A stretch of 64,000 nt of DNA from Hungatella sp. UBA3048 (GTDB taxonomy: Bacteria; Bacillota; Clostridia; Lachnospirales; Lachnospiraceae). The translations under genes and the position numbers were made by a program. Shown here piece after piece: positions 43,254 to 52,093 of this stretch. Each line of letters opens with the position of its first letter. Within the stretch, counting starts at the first letter, position 1. Location: assembly GCA_002367105.1 (NCBI GenBank), contig DFCS01000038.1, positions 62,001-126,000 of the forward strand, read 5' to 3'. The notes beneath the pieces are model-generated. The model was not told the origin of the DNA. It searched no databases and worked only from the letters and a program-made list of their open reading frames with translations.

Positions 43254-43538
43254 ATGCAGATTACAGACGTGAGGGTTAGACGTATCGAAAAAGAAGGAAA
43301 GATGAAAGCAATAGTATCAATTACTCTTGATAATGAATTTGTAATTCATGATATTAAGGTAATCGAAGGGGAGAAGGGGCTATTTATTGCTATGCCAAGC
43401 CGCAAGGCGGCAGATGGGGAATACCGGGATATTGCACATCCCATTAATTCCGACACCCGTGATATGATCCAGAGGGTCATTCTGGATAAGTATGAGACCA
43501 CGGCATTAGAGATGCCGGAGGTAACGGCATTTGCTTAA
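43254..43538 (+). CDS. spoVG: septation/sporulation regulator SpoVG
   Basis: A 94-residue SpoVG, a small RNA/DNA-binding regulator tied to sporulation and capsule or cell-division control. Seen: MQITDVRVRRIEKEGKMKA, DNEFVIHDIKVIEG, FIAMPSRKAADGEYRDIAHP and INSDTRDMIQRVIL, the full family sequence pattern. The ATG at 43254 follows a GGGGGA stretch at about 9-12 bases; earlier ATGs in this frame lie inside glgD. It is probably transcribed with glgC-glgD as well as from any promoter of its own, and is closed by a strong terminator. Confidence 0.94.
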   Translation: MQITDVRVRRIEKEGKMKAIVSITLDNEFVIHDIKVIEGEKGLFIAMPSRKAADGEYRDIAHPINSDTRDMIQRVILDKYETTALEMPEVTAFA

Positions 43539-43548
43539 TAAGTCTTTT

Positions 43549-43585
43549 AATCCGCAGGCAGGGGTGACTCTGCCTGCGGATTTTT
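43549..43585 (+). terminator. rho-independent terminator after spoVG
   Basis: AATCCGCAGGCAG at 43549-43561 pairs perfectly with CTGCCTGCGGATT at 43570-43582 over an 8-base loop, followed by TTT. Confidence 0.9.
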
Positions 43586-43676
43586 GCATAGGGACTCTCT
43601 TTAAATACAGGATTTACACGGGGCTCTTTTTGGGGTTATAATAAAAAGTAATAATTTTGGAAAGGTAGATGAAATC

Positions 43677-44663
43677 ATGACGATAAAAATAGGTATTGCA
43701 GGATATGGGAATCTGGGAAAAGGGGTGGAATGTGCCATCCGCCATAATCCGGATCTTGAGCTTTCTGCCGTATTTACCAGAAGAGATCCGGCATCATTAA
43801 CCCTTCTTACCCCGGGTGTAAAGGTATATTCCATGGAGGACGCCATTTCAAAAAAGGACTCCATTGATGTGATGATCCTCTGCGGTGGAAGCGCGGCAGA
43901 TCTTCCGGTACAGACTCCCCTTCTTGCCAGACATTTCAATGTTGTGGACAGCTTTGATACCCATGCACGGATCCCCCAGCATTTTGAAGCAGTGGATGGG
44001 GCGGCAAAGGAAGGAAACAAGGTTGGGATCATATCCGTTGGCTGGGACCCGGGCATGTTTTCCTTAAACCGCCTGTATGGAGAATCCATTTTACCAGGCG
44101 GCCATGATTATACGTTCTGGGGCAGGGGCGTAAGCCAGGGCCATTCCGATGCGGTCCGCAGGATAGAAGGTGTTCGGGATGCCAGACAGTATACCATTCC
44201 GGTTGAGGGAGCTCTCGAAGCCGTCCGCAGCGGGAAAAATCCAGAACTGTCCACCAGAGAGAAGCATACCCGCGAGTGTTTTGTAGTGGCGGAAGAGAAT
44301 GCAGATTTAGACCGGATCAGGGATGAAATCGTATCAATGCCTAATTATTTTGCAGATTATGATACTACGGTTCATTTTATCAGCGAAGAGGAACTTAACC
44401 GGGACCACAGGGGAATTCCCCATGGAGGGTTTGTTATAAGAACCGGAAAGACAGGCTGGGAGGATGAGAACAGCCATGTGATCGAATACAGCTTAAAGCT
44501 GGATTCCAATCCGGAATTTACGGCTTCCGTGCTGACGGCTTATGCAAGAGCCGCTTATCGTTTAAATCAAAAAGGCCAGAGCGGATGCAAAACCGTGCTT
44601 GATATTGCTCCGGCATATTTAAGTGCTTTCAGCGGAAAAGAGCTGAGAGGACGTCTGTTATAA
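43677..44663 (+). CDS. ddh: meso-diaminopimelate D-dehydrogenase
   Basis: A 328-residue NADP-dependent dehydrogenase that makes meso-diaminopimelate in one step from tetrahydrodipicolinate, for lysine and cell wall. Seen: Rossmann loop IGIAGYGNLGKGVE (residues 5-18), FTRRDP, MILCGGSAADLPVQ, DSFDTHARIP, and the substrate region VGWDPGMFSLNRL and WGRGVSQGHSDAVR. The motif order and length fit Ddh (320-330). AAAGGT precedes the ATG. A DUF3783 gene follows after 23 bases on the same strand. Confidence 0.93.
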   Translation: MTIKIGIAGYGNLGKGVECAIRHNPDLELSAVFTRRDPASLTLLTPGVKVYSMEDAISKKDSIDVMILCGGSAADLPVQTPLLARHFNVVDSFDTHARIPQHFEAVDGAAKEGNKVGIISVGWDPGMFSLNRLYGESILPGGHDYTFWGRGVSQGHSDAVRRIEGVRDARQYTIPVEGALEAVRSGKNPELSTREKHTRECFVVAEENADLDRIRDEIVSMPNYFADYDTTVHFISEEELNRDHRGIPHGGFVIRTGKTGWEDENSHVIEYSLKLDSNPEFTASVLTAYARAAYRLNQKGQSGCKTVLDIAPAYLSAFSGKELRGRLL

Positions 44664-44686
44664 TTCAGAGGCAGGAGGAATAGAGA

Positions 44687-45136
44687 ATGGCAGCGAGAAA
44701 AGAAATGGTCCTGTATTATCAGCCTGAAAAGGACAGGCAGAGCGGAAATGTTACAAAGGCCGCAAAGCTTAAAGCAGTTCTTGTCCGTATGGGGGTACGG
44801 ATTAAAAACATTTCCCCGGAACAGGTGAATCAGACCGTAGGATATCTGGCAGGCTTTGACGGCTTTGAAGAAAAGGAGCAGGAGGATTGTCCTGATGTGG
44901 AAGAGGAGATTCTGGTAATGAAAAATTTTTCAAACCGCCGGATTGACGAACTGCTCTTAAACTTAAGGCGGGCCGGAGTTCCTAAAATCGACTTAAAGGC
45001 GGTAATTACCGATACCAACTGTAAATGGAAATTCTATGACCTGTATCTGGAGCTTAAGAAAGAACATGATACCATGTCAGAAGCGAATGAGACAGATCCG
45101 AAGGACGCGGAAGCGAACGAAACAGAAACCGTTTAA
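44687..45136 (+). CDS. DUF3783 domain protein
   Basis: A 149-residue acidic protein of unknown function. Seen: an N-terminal part (VLYYQPEKDRQSGNVTKAAK, residues 8-27) with a ferredoxin-like alternation of beta and alpha elements, and a C-terminal DUF3783 domain with the pattern DLKAVITDTNCKWKFYDLY and LELKKEHD. A Glu/Asp/Thr-rich tail follows (residues 130-149). GGAGG-type GCAGGAGGA precedes the ATG. It follows ddh closely and is ended by a terminator, so it is co-transcribed. No function is known to me. Confidence 0.82.
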   Translation: MAARKEMVLYYQPEKDRQSGNVTKAAKLKAVLVRMGVRIKNISPEQVNQTVGYLAGFDGFEEKEQEDCPDVEEEILVMKNFSNRRIDELLLNLRRAGVPKIDLKAVITDTNCKWKFYDLYLELKKEHDTMSEANETDPKDAEANETETV

Positions 45137-45193
45137 AGAGTCGGACAGAATGATAAGACTGATATATTGAAACATTGTAAAAATAGTAAGATA

Positions 45194-45238
45194 AAACGCG
45201 TCTTGATCAAGGGGTAAATCCTCTCAAGACGCGTTTAT
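45194..45238 (+). terminator. hairpin terminator after DUF3783 gene
   Basis: AAACGCGTCTTGA at 45194-45206 pairs perfectly with TCAAGACGCGTTT at 45224-45236. The T tract after it is short (TTTATGTTC), and the A tract before it could serve the convergent gene. Confidence 0.75.
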
Positions 45239-45256
45239 GTTCTTTATGCAGCGAAT

Positions 45257-46006
45257 TTACTGATAATCACAAACAGTGGCCCATTGTTGCAGCAATTCTG
45301 CTTCTTCCGGTCTTCTTTTTGAAAGCTGGGCAGCAGCAACCATAGGAAGCCAGGTCTGCACATATTTCTTAGCAGTACCGGTCTTCTTACAAAACAGGTT
45401 CATATACATGTCTGCCTTATTCTGGTCCTGCAGACAGAACAGTAAGTAAGTTCTTGCTACATCCGCGCTGGCATTTCCCTGAGTCGCGTGTACCCAGTCC
45501 AGAACAAACATGGTTCCGTCATCTGTTACCACAATATTGCTGGGATTAAAATCCCCATGGCATAATTTTGTATGTTTAGGCATACTGTCCAGCTGCGTCC
45601 GCATATCGTATCTGGTCACATCCTCTAATTCTTCCGTATCCAGAATCTGACGTGACATCTTATCTTTTAACTTATTAAGAAGCGGGCACTGCTTTGACAG
45701 AATACTCAAATGAAGATCTACCATATTCTCCATGTATTCCGGTAATTTATCAGGATTTTCATCCATGAGCTGTTGGAGAGTCTTGCCTTCAATGAAATCA
45801 AAGGTAATGGACCACTTACCCTCGAAAACACCAACCTCTAAAACCTTAGGAACATTGATTCCGCCGACTTCTTCCACGCGGGCCGTAATCAATGCTTCAT
45901 TCAATACATCTGCCTTTGGGAAATCAGCGTTAAAAACCTTGATCGCTTTATTTCCATCACGAAAGACCTTTTTTGTTGCAGTTGTAGCAATTAATTGTGC
46001 TGCCAT
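45257..46006 (-). CDS. APH/choline kinase-like phosphotransferase
   Basis: A 249-residue protein with the aminoglycoside phosphotransferase-like kinase fold. Seen: a beta-rich N-lobe (KKVFRDGNKAIKVF with the ATP-binding Lys), ITFDFIEGKTLQQLM hinge, the catalytic loop KLCHGDFNPSNIVV with H-G-D-x-x-x-x-N, and the metal-binding MFVLDWVHATQG followed by ADVARTYLL. AAGGAG precedes the ATG at 46006. The substrate is unknown; choline, homoserine, spore-coat or sugar kinases share this fold, and drug resistance should not be assumed. It stands alone between glgB and the DUF3783 gene. Confidence 0.82.
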   Translation of the reverse strand: MAAQLIATTATKKVFRDGNKAIKVFNADFPKADVLNEALITARVEEVGGINVPKVLEVGVFEGKWSITFDFIEGKTLQQLMDENPDKLPEYMENMVDLHLSILSKQCPLLNKLKDKMSRQILDTEELEDVTRYDMRTQLDSMPKHTKLCHGDFNPSNIVVTDDGTMFVLDWVHATQGNASADVARTYLLFCLQDQNKADMYMNLFCKKTGTAKKYVQTWLPMVAAAQLSKRRPEEAELLQQWATVCDYQ

Positions 46007-46144
46007 ACGAATCTCTCCTTCCATCCAACCATTAGTCTGAACCGTTATGTAGTGATTCTGTACTTATATTTTACTACAAAACCCATAAAAAGTATAGCTT
46101 GTTTTGAGATTTATCAGGATAATTTTACTGAATATGTCTGTGAT

Positions 46145-48055
46145 TTAAAAGCGGAAAACAGCCGCACCATAAGCCGGCAGCTGGTAAGGGAAGGAGTATT
46201 CCTGCCCATCCCACTCCATCTTTTCAGCGCGGAAAGAAGGCCCTTTCTCTCCCCGCTTGTACAGTCCGTGATCCTGGTCTAAAACAAGAGTATAAGTTCC
46301 CCGTTTCGGAACTCCTGCCCGGTAATCAGGACGGGCTACGGGAGTGAAGTTTAACACAAACAGCAGGCTGCGCTTTAGATCCTTGCTGTACCTGATAAAA
46401 CTGAAGATGCTACGTTCCTTGTCATTGGCATTGACCCAGAAGAAGCCTTCCCAGTCATAGTCTTTCTCATAAAGAGCCGGATATTTTTTGTACAGGTGCA
46501 GAAGATCTCTTACATAATCCTTTAGGCTTTTACCGAAAGGCTCCTCAGACAGATACCAGTCCAGGGAGGTTTTTTCGTCCCACTCATGAAACTGTCCGAA
46601 GTCCTGTCCCATAAACAGCAGTTTTTTACCGGGATGGCCAAGCATAAATGTATATCCCAATTTTAGGTTTGCAAATTTATCTTCCAGAAGTCCCGGCATT
46701 TTGTTGATCATGGAACATTTCAAATGCACCACTTCATCATGGGATAATACCAGTATATAATTTTCACTGGTGAAATATGTAAGGCCAAATGTCATTTTGT
46801 AGTGGTTGTATTTGCGGAAATAAGGATCCAGCTTCATATATTCCAGAAAATCATGCATCCAGCCCATATTCCATTTAAAGGTAAATCCAAGGCCTCCCTC
46901 TTCCTGATTTCCGGTAACCTTTGGCCAGACAGTAGATTCCTCGGCAATGACCATTGCTCCGTTTCCCCGTTTTTTAATGACGCTGTTTAAATGCTTGAAA
47001 AACTCAATGGCTTCCAGATTCTCGTTCCCGCCGTACTGGTTTGGTACCCAGTCCCCGTTGTTTCTTCCATAATCCAGATAAAGCATGGAAGCGACCGCGT
47101 CGACCCGTAGCCCGTCAACATGGAATTTATCCACCCAGTAAAGGGCATTGGCAATAAGGAAATTATCCACCTCATATTTACTGTAATCAAAGACTTTTGT
47201 TCCCCAATCAGGGTGTTCCCCTTTCCGGGGGTCTGCATATTCGTAGCAGGCTTCTCCGTCAAAGTCGGCCAGGCCATGAGCATCCTTTGGAAAATGGGCC
47301 GGAACCCAGTCTAGGATGACCCCGATTCCCTTTTTGTGCATGTAATCAACGAAATACATAAACTCCCTTGGAGTTCCAAACCGGGAAGTAGGGGCAAAAT
47401 ACCCTGTCACCTGATATCCCCAGGATCCGTCATAGGGATGCTCTGCAATTCCCATCAGCTCCACATGGGTGTAACCCATTTCCAGAATATAATCTGCCAG
47501 TTCGTGTGCCGCTTCAATATAAGTATAAAAGCCATCCTTTTCATCCCTGCTTTTCTTCCGCCATGAGCCTAAATGTACCTCATAAATGCTGAGAGGTCCA
47601 TCTAAGGGGTTATTGGCCTTCCGCTTTTCCAACCAGGCCAGATCCTTCCACTGAAATCCTGAAAGGTCCGCGGTAACAGAGGCGGTCTGGGGACGGTATT
47701 CTGCCTGGAATGCGTAAGGGTCCGCTTTGAAAAGGATCTTGCCGCTCCTTGTGGTAATTGCATATTTATATAGCTCCCCGACGCTTAGATCCGGGACAAA
47801 GGCTTCCCAGATTCCGGAATCAGCAAGGGATTCCATGGGATTTGCTTCCGGATCCCAGCCGTTAAAATCACCTACCACGCTGACCTGACTGCCATGAGGC
47901 GCCCAGACTGCAAAATACATCCCATCGTTTCCTTTGTAGTTTTCCGGATGGGCGCCCAGTTTTTCGTAAATTTCATAATGTCTTCCATTGTTATAAAGGT
48001 ATCGGTCCACTTCTGTAATAAAACCCATTCCGATTTCATTTCTGCCACGTTCCAT
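46145..48055 (-). CDS. glgB: 1,4-alpha-glucan branching enzyme
   Basis: A 636-residue GH13 branching enzyme that makes alpha-1,6 branches in glycogen. Seen: N-terminal CBM48 domain (YFAVWAPHGSQVSVVGDFNG), ELMGIAEHPYDGSWGYQVTG, the nucleophile region DGLRVDAVASMLYLDY, the acid/base VIAEESTVWP and the third carboxylate VLSHDEVVH, then a C-terminal beta domain with FSFIRYSK. The ATG at 48055 lies 9 bases after GGAGG, which itself is in the end of the amylase gene. The amylase gene stops 4 bases upstream, so the two are an operon. Confidence 0.94.
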   Translation of the reverse strand: MERGRNEIGMGFITEVDRYLYNNGRHYEIYEKLGAHPENYKGNDGMYFAVWAPHGSQVSVVGDFNGWDPEANPMESLADSGIWEAFVPDLSVGELYKYAITTRSGKILFKADPYAFQAEYRPQTASVTADLSGFQWKDLAWLEKRKANNPLDGPLSIYEVHLGSWRKKSRDEKDGFYTYIEAAHELADYILEMGYTHVELMGIAEHPYDGSWGYQVTGYFAPTSRFGTPREFMYFVDYMHKKGIGVILDWVPAHFPKDAHGLADFDGEACYEYADPRKGEHPDWGTKVFDYSKYEVDNFLIANALYWVDKFHVDGLRVDAVASMLYLDYGRNNGDWVPNQYGGNENLEAIEFFKHLNSVIKKRGNGAMVIAEESTVWPKVTGNQEEGGLGFTFKWNMGWMHDFLEYMKLDPYFRKYNHYKMTFGLTYFTSENYILVLSHDEVVHLKCSMINKMPGLLEDKFANLKLGYTFMLGHPGKKLLFMGQDFGQFHEWDEKTSLDWYLSEEPFGKSLKDYVRDLLHLYKKYPALYEKDYDWEGFFWVNANDKERSIFSFIRYSKDLKRSLLFVLNFTPVARPDYRAGVPKRGTYTLVLDQDHGLYKRGEKGPSFRAEKMEWDGQEYSFPYQLPAYGAAVFRF

Positions 48056-48059
48056 TCGC

Positions 48060-49394
48060 TCATCCCTCCATGATCTTTAAGATTACACCCCTGTTTGTGG
48101 GTATGGTCAATCCGATTCTATGGTCAACCACTGGAAATACTTCTCCGTTCAGAAGATTGACAGCAGTGTTTCCCTCACAAGGACAGGGAATTCCGGTAAA
48201 TGCGTCGGAATCATCATTGTTAACTGCTGTAATGATGACCTGTCTTTCATGAAACCGTGCAAATGCATACTGACGATTCGTGAGAAGAAGCTCCTGGTAC
48301 CGGCCTCCATGAAACTCCGGATTTTGTTCATGGATATGCCCCAGCTTGCTGATGAAATCCTCAAGCGGACAGGAAAACTTCTTGACTTCGTTAATGGAAA
48401 CCAAGGGACGCAGCATGGAGTCATCCGTATTGGTCCGTCTGCCCTCCATCCCAAACTCGCTGCCATAGTAGACGGAGGGGATTCCGGGAAGGGTAAATAA
48501 CAGGGTGTAAACCGGATAGAGGTGCTGGGTATTGCATAGCTTGCTTGCGATCCGGTTTTCGTCATGATTGTCCACAAAGGTATAAAGCTGTGATCCGATG
48601 GATTCCAGCCTTTTTACATTGTGTGCAATCTCAAAATAATTGTGGTCATTGTGACCCGAATAAATGCTTTTATGTAGTTCGTAGTTTGTGACAGAATGAA
48701 GCATACCGGGACTGACCCATCTGCCGTATTCTCCATGGATAACTTCCCCCATGAGCCAGAAGTCTTCTTTCATTTCCGCCGTATGCTGCCGCAGATCTTT
48801 CATAAATCCAAAGTCCAGCACATTGGCACAGTCAAGACGTATTCCGTCAATGTCAAAGGTGTTGATCCAAAACTGTATGGTGTCGAATAAATACTGCCTG
48901 ACTTCGGAATTAAAAAGATTAAGGCAAGGAAGCTCAAAGTATCCCTGCCACGCTTCGTAACCAAAGGAATCTCCCAGAGGACTGCCTCCGGAAAAGTTGA
49001 TTCCCCGGTACCAGTCCCTGTAGGGAGAATTCTCACCATGGTTTAAAATATCCTGAAATGCAAAAAACTCCCGCCCCGTATGGTTAAAGACGCCGTCGAC
49101 AACCACCTTGATACCTGCTTCATGGCAGCGGGACACAAACTCCTGAAAGCCTTCTCTGTCACCAAGACGGCGGTCCACCATCCGGTAATTACGCGTATCG
49201 TACCCATGGGTAGAGGATTCAAACAGTGGCCCGATGTAGATCGCATTGCACCCCAGAGACCGGATATGGGAAATCCACTCACAAAGTTCCCCAAACCGGT
49301 TCACAACAGAAGATTCCCTGTTCTCTTTCGAAGCGCCCACAAGCCCCAGGGGATATATGTGATAAAAAACTCCCCTTTCATACCACTTGTTCAT
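48060..49394 (-). CDS. GH13 alpha-amylase family glycoside hydrolase
   Basis: A 444-residue intracellular GH13 enzyme with no signal peptide. Seen: GVFYHIYPLGLVGA at the start, VVVDGVFNHTGREFF (region I), the nucleophile GIRLDCANVLDFGF, acid/base LMGEVIHGEYG, and TFVDNHDENRIASK, then a short C-terminal beta domain. The reduced size suggests a cyclomaltodextrinase or maltodextrin-degrading type of enzyme rather than a secreted amylase. GGAGG lies 8 bases before the ATG at 49394. With glgB it probably trims or recycles glycogen or maltodextrin. Confidence 0.9.
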   Translation of the reverse strand: MNKWYERGVFYHIYPLGLVGASKENRESSVVNRFGELCEWISHIRSLGCNAIYIGPLFESSTHGYDTRNYRMVDRRLGDREGFQEFVSRCHEAGIKVVVDGVFNHTGREFFAFQDILNHGENSPYRDWYRGINFSGGSPLGDSFGYEAWQGYFELPCLNLFNSEVRQYLFDTIQFWINTFDIDGIRLDCANVLDFGFMKDLRQHTAEMKEDFWLMGEVIHGEYGRWVSPGMLHSVTNYELHKSIYSGHNDHNYFEIAHNVKRLESIGSQLYTFVDNHDENRIASKLCNTQHLYPVYTLLFTLPGIPSVYYGSEFGMEGRRTNTDDSMLRPLVSINEVKKFSCPLEDFISKLGHIHEQNPEFHGGRYQELLLTNRQYAFARFHERQVIITAVNNDDSDAFTGIPCPCEGNTAVNLLNGEVFPVVDHRIGLTIPTNRGVILKIMEG

Positions 49395-49420
49395 ATACTT
49401 ATCCTCCAGATTATAGTAGT

Positions 49421-49639
49421 TTATACCTCCCGGCTTTTAAAGCGTCGCAGAAGGAACTGGTAACGCAGCTGTGCCGCGTTAAGTTCGTAGATATAACAAT
49501 CAATAAGCGTTGGATCAACCACCTGTTCAAAGTGATTTCTGGCGGAATCAATGGCGGTTTTGGAACGTTCGATCTCACGCCTTAAATTCCGCTCTTCCTC
49601 TGACAGGACCAGATGTTTTTTTAATAGACCATGTTTCAT
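49421..49639 (-). CDS. DUF2508 (YaaL-like) small protein
   Basis: A 72-residue, highly charged helical protein. Seen: LSEEERNLRREIERSKTAID, then VVDPTLIDCYIYELNAAQLR, the DUF2508 pattern with DP-LID-YIYEL. B. subtilis YaaL is of this family and lies by recR; here the neighbour is the amylase gene, 26 bases downstream on the same strand. The function is unknown. CTGGAGATG precedes the ATG at 49639. Confidence 0.8.
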   Translation of the reverse strand: MKHGLLKKHLVLSEEERNLRREIERSKTAIDSARNHFEQVVDPTLIDCYIYELNAAQLRYQFLLRRFKSREV

Positions 49640-49740
49640 TTTATCATCTCCAGATTTTATAATTTTTACCGAATGCTATAATTTCAGTATGTCTGGAAAA
49701 TGGCACTTTATTCATATATTACCTGTATATCTTTTATTAC

Positions 49741-50121
49741 TTATGTAACTTGGTTCATCAGTTCCTGTAAATACAGTCCCAGAGAACAAAGCTTTTTTGT
49801 GCTGTCACCAATGGTCAGGTAGTAATAATTAGCGGTTCCTTCCTGGCGGACATTCACAAGACCTGCCTTTTTTAAAATCTTTAAATGATGGGAAATGGCA
49901 GGGCGGGACAACCGGGTCATTTCCGTGATTTCCTTTACATTCATTCCCTGTCTGGGTCTTATGCTTCGGTCATCTTTGATGTTTGAAACGTCGTTTCCCA
50001 GGTCGTCATAAATACCTGCATTGGCAAGAACCTTAATGACGGTCAGCCGCACTTCGTCCCCGAGAGCGATAAAAATCGGCATGCAATTCTGGAAAAGTTC
50101 ATTAAAATCCTCGGCATGCAT
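49741..50121 (-). CDS. ArsR-type winged-helix regulator
   Basis: A 126-residue winged-helix protein. Seen: IALGDEVRLTVIKVLANA, an insert of about 25 residues (GIYDDLGNDVSNIKDDRSIR), the recognition helix VKEITEMTRLSRPAISHHLKIL and wing VNVRQEGTANYYYLTI. It lacks the ELCVCD metal box, so it is not a typical metal sensor. GGGGG lies about 9 bases before the ATG. It is divergent from the Tad pilus operon, with 333 bases between them, so control of the pilus genes is possible but not shown. Confidence 0.85.
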   Translation of the reverse strand: MHAEDFNELFQNCMPIFIALGDEVRLTVIKVLANAGIYDDLGNDVSNIKDDRSIRPRQGMNVKEITEMTRLSRPAISHHLKILKKAGLVNVRQEGTANYYYLTIGDSTKKLCSLGLYLQELMNQVT

Positions 50122-50341
50122 GGTTGGATTCCCCCTTTGGTTTAAATAATTAAACTAATATTATTTTATCATCCCAGCAGGATAACGTCAATGTTTTGGT
50201 GCCGGAATTTTGTGATTTATGCTGCGATAAATAAAAAATATTGAAAAAAATTGTTGAAATATGACAATAAATTCATAGGAGAGCTTTTGCTTTCAGAAAA
50301 CCACATAAAAGAATGTATACAATATTTCTTTATAAAAACAG
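50122..50341. other. intergenic region upstream of the Tad promoter
   Basis: AT-rich stretch between the ArsR-type gene and the Tad operon promoter. On the minus strand TTTAAATTATT-like AT-rich sequence near 50140-50160 could hold the regulator's promoter. No gene or clear repeat was seen. Confidence 0.4.
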
Positions 50342-50370
50342 TTGACATTTCATTTTTCCTTGTGCATAAT
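50342..50370 (+). promoter_or_regulatory. promoter of the Tad pilus operon
   Basis: TTGACA at 50342-50347, 17-base spacer, CATAAT at 50365-50370; start near 50377. A small hairpin TATGCG-TTC-CGCATA follows in the leader at about 50387-50401. Confidence 0.8.
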
Positions 50371-50454
50371 AAAGGCACATTCTTATATGCGTTCCGCATA
50401 CAGCATTTCAAACGTTATTCATAATCCATAGCTGATTTTCCAGCGAGATTTCCA

Positions 50455-50997
50455 ATGTTAAAATTTTTTGTAAAGAGGGGGGATTGTATCGTTCGGTATG
50501 TTTTTTTGCTGTTTATTCTAGGAGCAGGAGCTTTTTATGATGTCCGGGAACACCGTATCCCTAACTGGCTGGTGCTTTCAGGGATCATCCTTGGCATTTT
50601 GCTTGAAATCCATGGATCAGAGAATCCTTTTCGCGTTTTTCTGTTCTTACTGAGGTTATTAATTGTGACAGTGATATTCTTTTTATTATTCCTGTGCCGG
50701 ATGATCGGTGCGGGAGATATCAAGCTGACTGCACTCATATGCGGCTTTTTAGGGCTTAAAGCAGGAGCTTTGGCAGTTGGACTTGGTTTTCTTATAGGGG
50801 CTTTCTGGTCCTTTATCAAAATGGCAGGGAGCGGCAGTCTTTTCGCCCGCCTTTTCTGTCTTCTTGCCTATATCAGGCACGTATTTCAAACAGGGAAACT
50901 AACAACCTACTATGATCCTGTCCGGGATGGATATGATGTGGTGATACCTTTAGGCCTGTGCCTGTTTTTAGGGACACTGGGTTCTGTGTTTTTTTGA
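50455..50997 (+). CDS. A24 prepilin peptidase (TadV/CpaA type), first copy
   Basis: A 180-residue membrane aspartyl protease that cleaves Flp-type prepilin leaders. Seen: about five to six hydrophobic helices, the first active Asp in FYDVREHRIPNWLVLSG and the second in the GxGD motif MIGAGDIKLTALICGFLG. It lacks the N-terminal methylase domain of PilD, as is normal for TadV/CpaA. ATG 50455 is the only suitable start found; an AGAGGGGGG stretch lies after it and has no in-frame start within range. It heads the operon. A second GxGD protein lies at 58378. Confidence 0.85.
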   Translation: MLKFFVKRGDCIVRYVFLLFILGAGAFYDVREHRIPNWLVLSGIILGILLEIHGSENPFRVFLFLLRLLIVTVIFFLLFLCRMIGAGDIKLTALICGFLGLKAGALAVGLGFLIGAFWSFIKMAGSGSLFARLFCLLAYIRHVFQTGKLTTYYDPVRDGYDVVIPLGLCLFLGTLGSVFF

Positions 50998-51059
50998 TCA
51001 ACTGGATATGAAAACATATCTGCTTGATTTATTAGTATACAAAATAAGGAGGTTTGGTT

Positions 51060-52061
51060 TTGGCAAAGAGAGTGATGGCGGTTTATGATACGGATCCTTT
51101 GTATACGGAGAGGTTCACGGAATTTATAAACCAAAAGAAGCAGGTTGGGTTCTCGGTTATGGCATTTACAGCCCTGGAAAGGCTGAAGGCTTATGGGGAA
51201 GACCATAAGATAGAGCTTTTGCTCATTAATTCCTCCGTTCCCAGGGATGAAATAAAGAAAATAGGCGCCGCCGTTGTGATCATGCTGGCTGACGGTGAAG
51301 CGGTCTCTCCGGGAGGACAGTATCCAAGTGTTTATAAATATCAGGCGGCTGACAGCCTGATGCGTGAGGTGATGAATTACTGCTGTGGCGATCCTCGCGA
51401 TCCGGGTTATGCCATGGTTTCAAAAACGGGGAGGATCATAGGAGTTTATTCTCCCATCAACCGGTGCTTAAAGACTTCTTTCTCCCTTACCATGGGACAG
51501 CTGTTGGCCCGGGATTTAAAGGTTCTTTATTTAAACTTTGAGGATTGCTCGGGATTTCGGCGGCTGATCGGAGAAGAGTACAGGGGAGGCTTGTCTGATC
51601 TTTTATATTATTACAGCCAGGAAGGTTTCCGCTGGGTACGCCTTGGATCCGTCGTCTATACCTGGGGAGAGCTGGATTATGTGCCGCCTGTGCAATATCC
51701 TGAAGACCTTTGCCAGGCGACCGGACAGATGATGGCTGAACTGGTATCCCACATTGCCGGGGAAAGTGTTTATGAATCCATTATTCTGGATTTAGGCCAA
51801 TTCGGTAAGAAAGCTGCGGAGGTACTGGAGATATGCGATGTAATATATATGCCGGTAAAGGATGACTGCGTATCTGCAGCGAAAATAGAAGAGTTTGAGG
51901 AATACCTGGTGTCATCCGGCCATGAGTCTCTTAAAAACCGGATACAGAAAATAAAGCCTCCTTACCACTGCAGTTTTGGACGGAAAGACAACTATCTGGA
52001 ACAACTTTTATGGGGAGAATTGGGAGATTATACAAGACAGCTATTGAGGAAACAGCCATAA
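51060..52061 (+). CDS. TadZ/CpaE-like pilus localisation ATPase (degenerate P-loop)
   Basis: A 333-residue MinD/ParA-like protein of the TadZ/CpaE type, which in other bacteria places the pilus machine. Seen: N-terminal receiver-like domain (MAVYDTDPLYTERFTEFINQ) to about residue 115, then the ATPase fold with IIGVYSPINRCLKTSFSLTM where the deviant Walker A would be, KVLYLNFEDC, and SIILDLGQFGKKA. The signature Lys of the deviant Walker A is not present, only the KTS at its end. AAGGAGG lies 7 bases before TTG 51060, which is chosen over TTG 51054. The next gene starts 32 bases after its stop. Confidence 0.82.
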   Translation: MAKRVMAVYDTDPLYTERFTEFINQKKQVGFSVMAFTALERLKAYGEDHKIELLLINSSVPRDEIKKIGAAVVIMLADGEAVSPGGQYPSVYKYQAADSLMREVMNYCCGDPRDPGYAMVSKTGRIIGVYSPINRCLKTSFSLTMGQLLARDLKVLYLNFEDCSGFRRLIGEEYRGGLSDLLYYYSQEGFRWVRLGSVVYTWGELDYVPPVQYPEDLCQATGQMMAELVSHIAGESVYESIILDLGQFGKKAAEVLEICDVIYMPVKDDCVSAAKIEEFEEYLVSSGHESLKNRIQKIKPPYHCSFGRKDNYLEQLLWGELGDYTRQLLRKQP

Positions 52062-52093
52062 GTCTTAAAGAAATTGTACAAGGAGGAACAGCC

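Noticed and set aside
45257..46006. Antibiotic-resistance aminoglycoside kinase
   Set aside because: The fold motifs are shared by many housekeeping kinases and no resistance-specific neighbours or close APH resemblance is visible.
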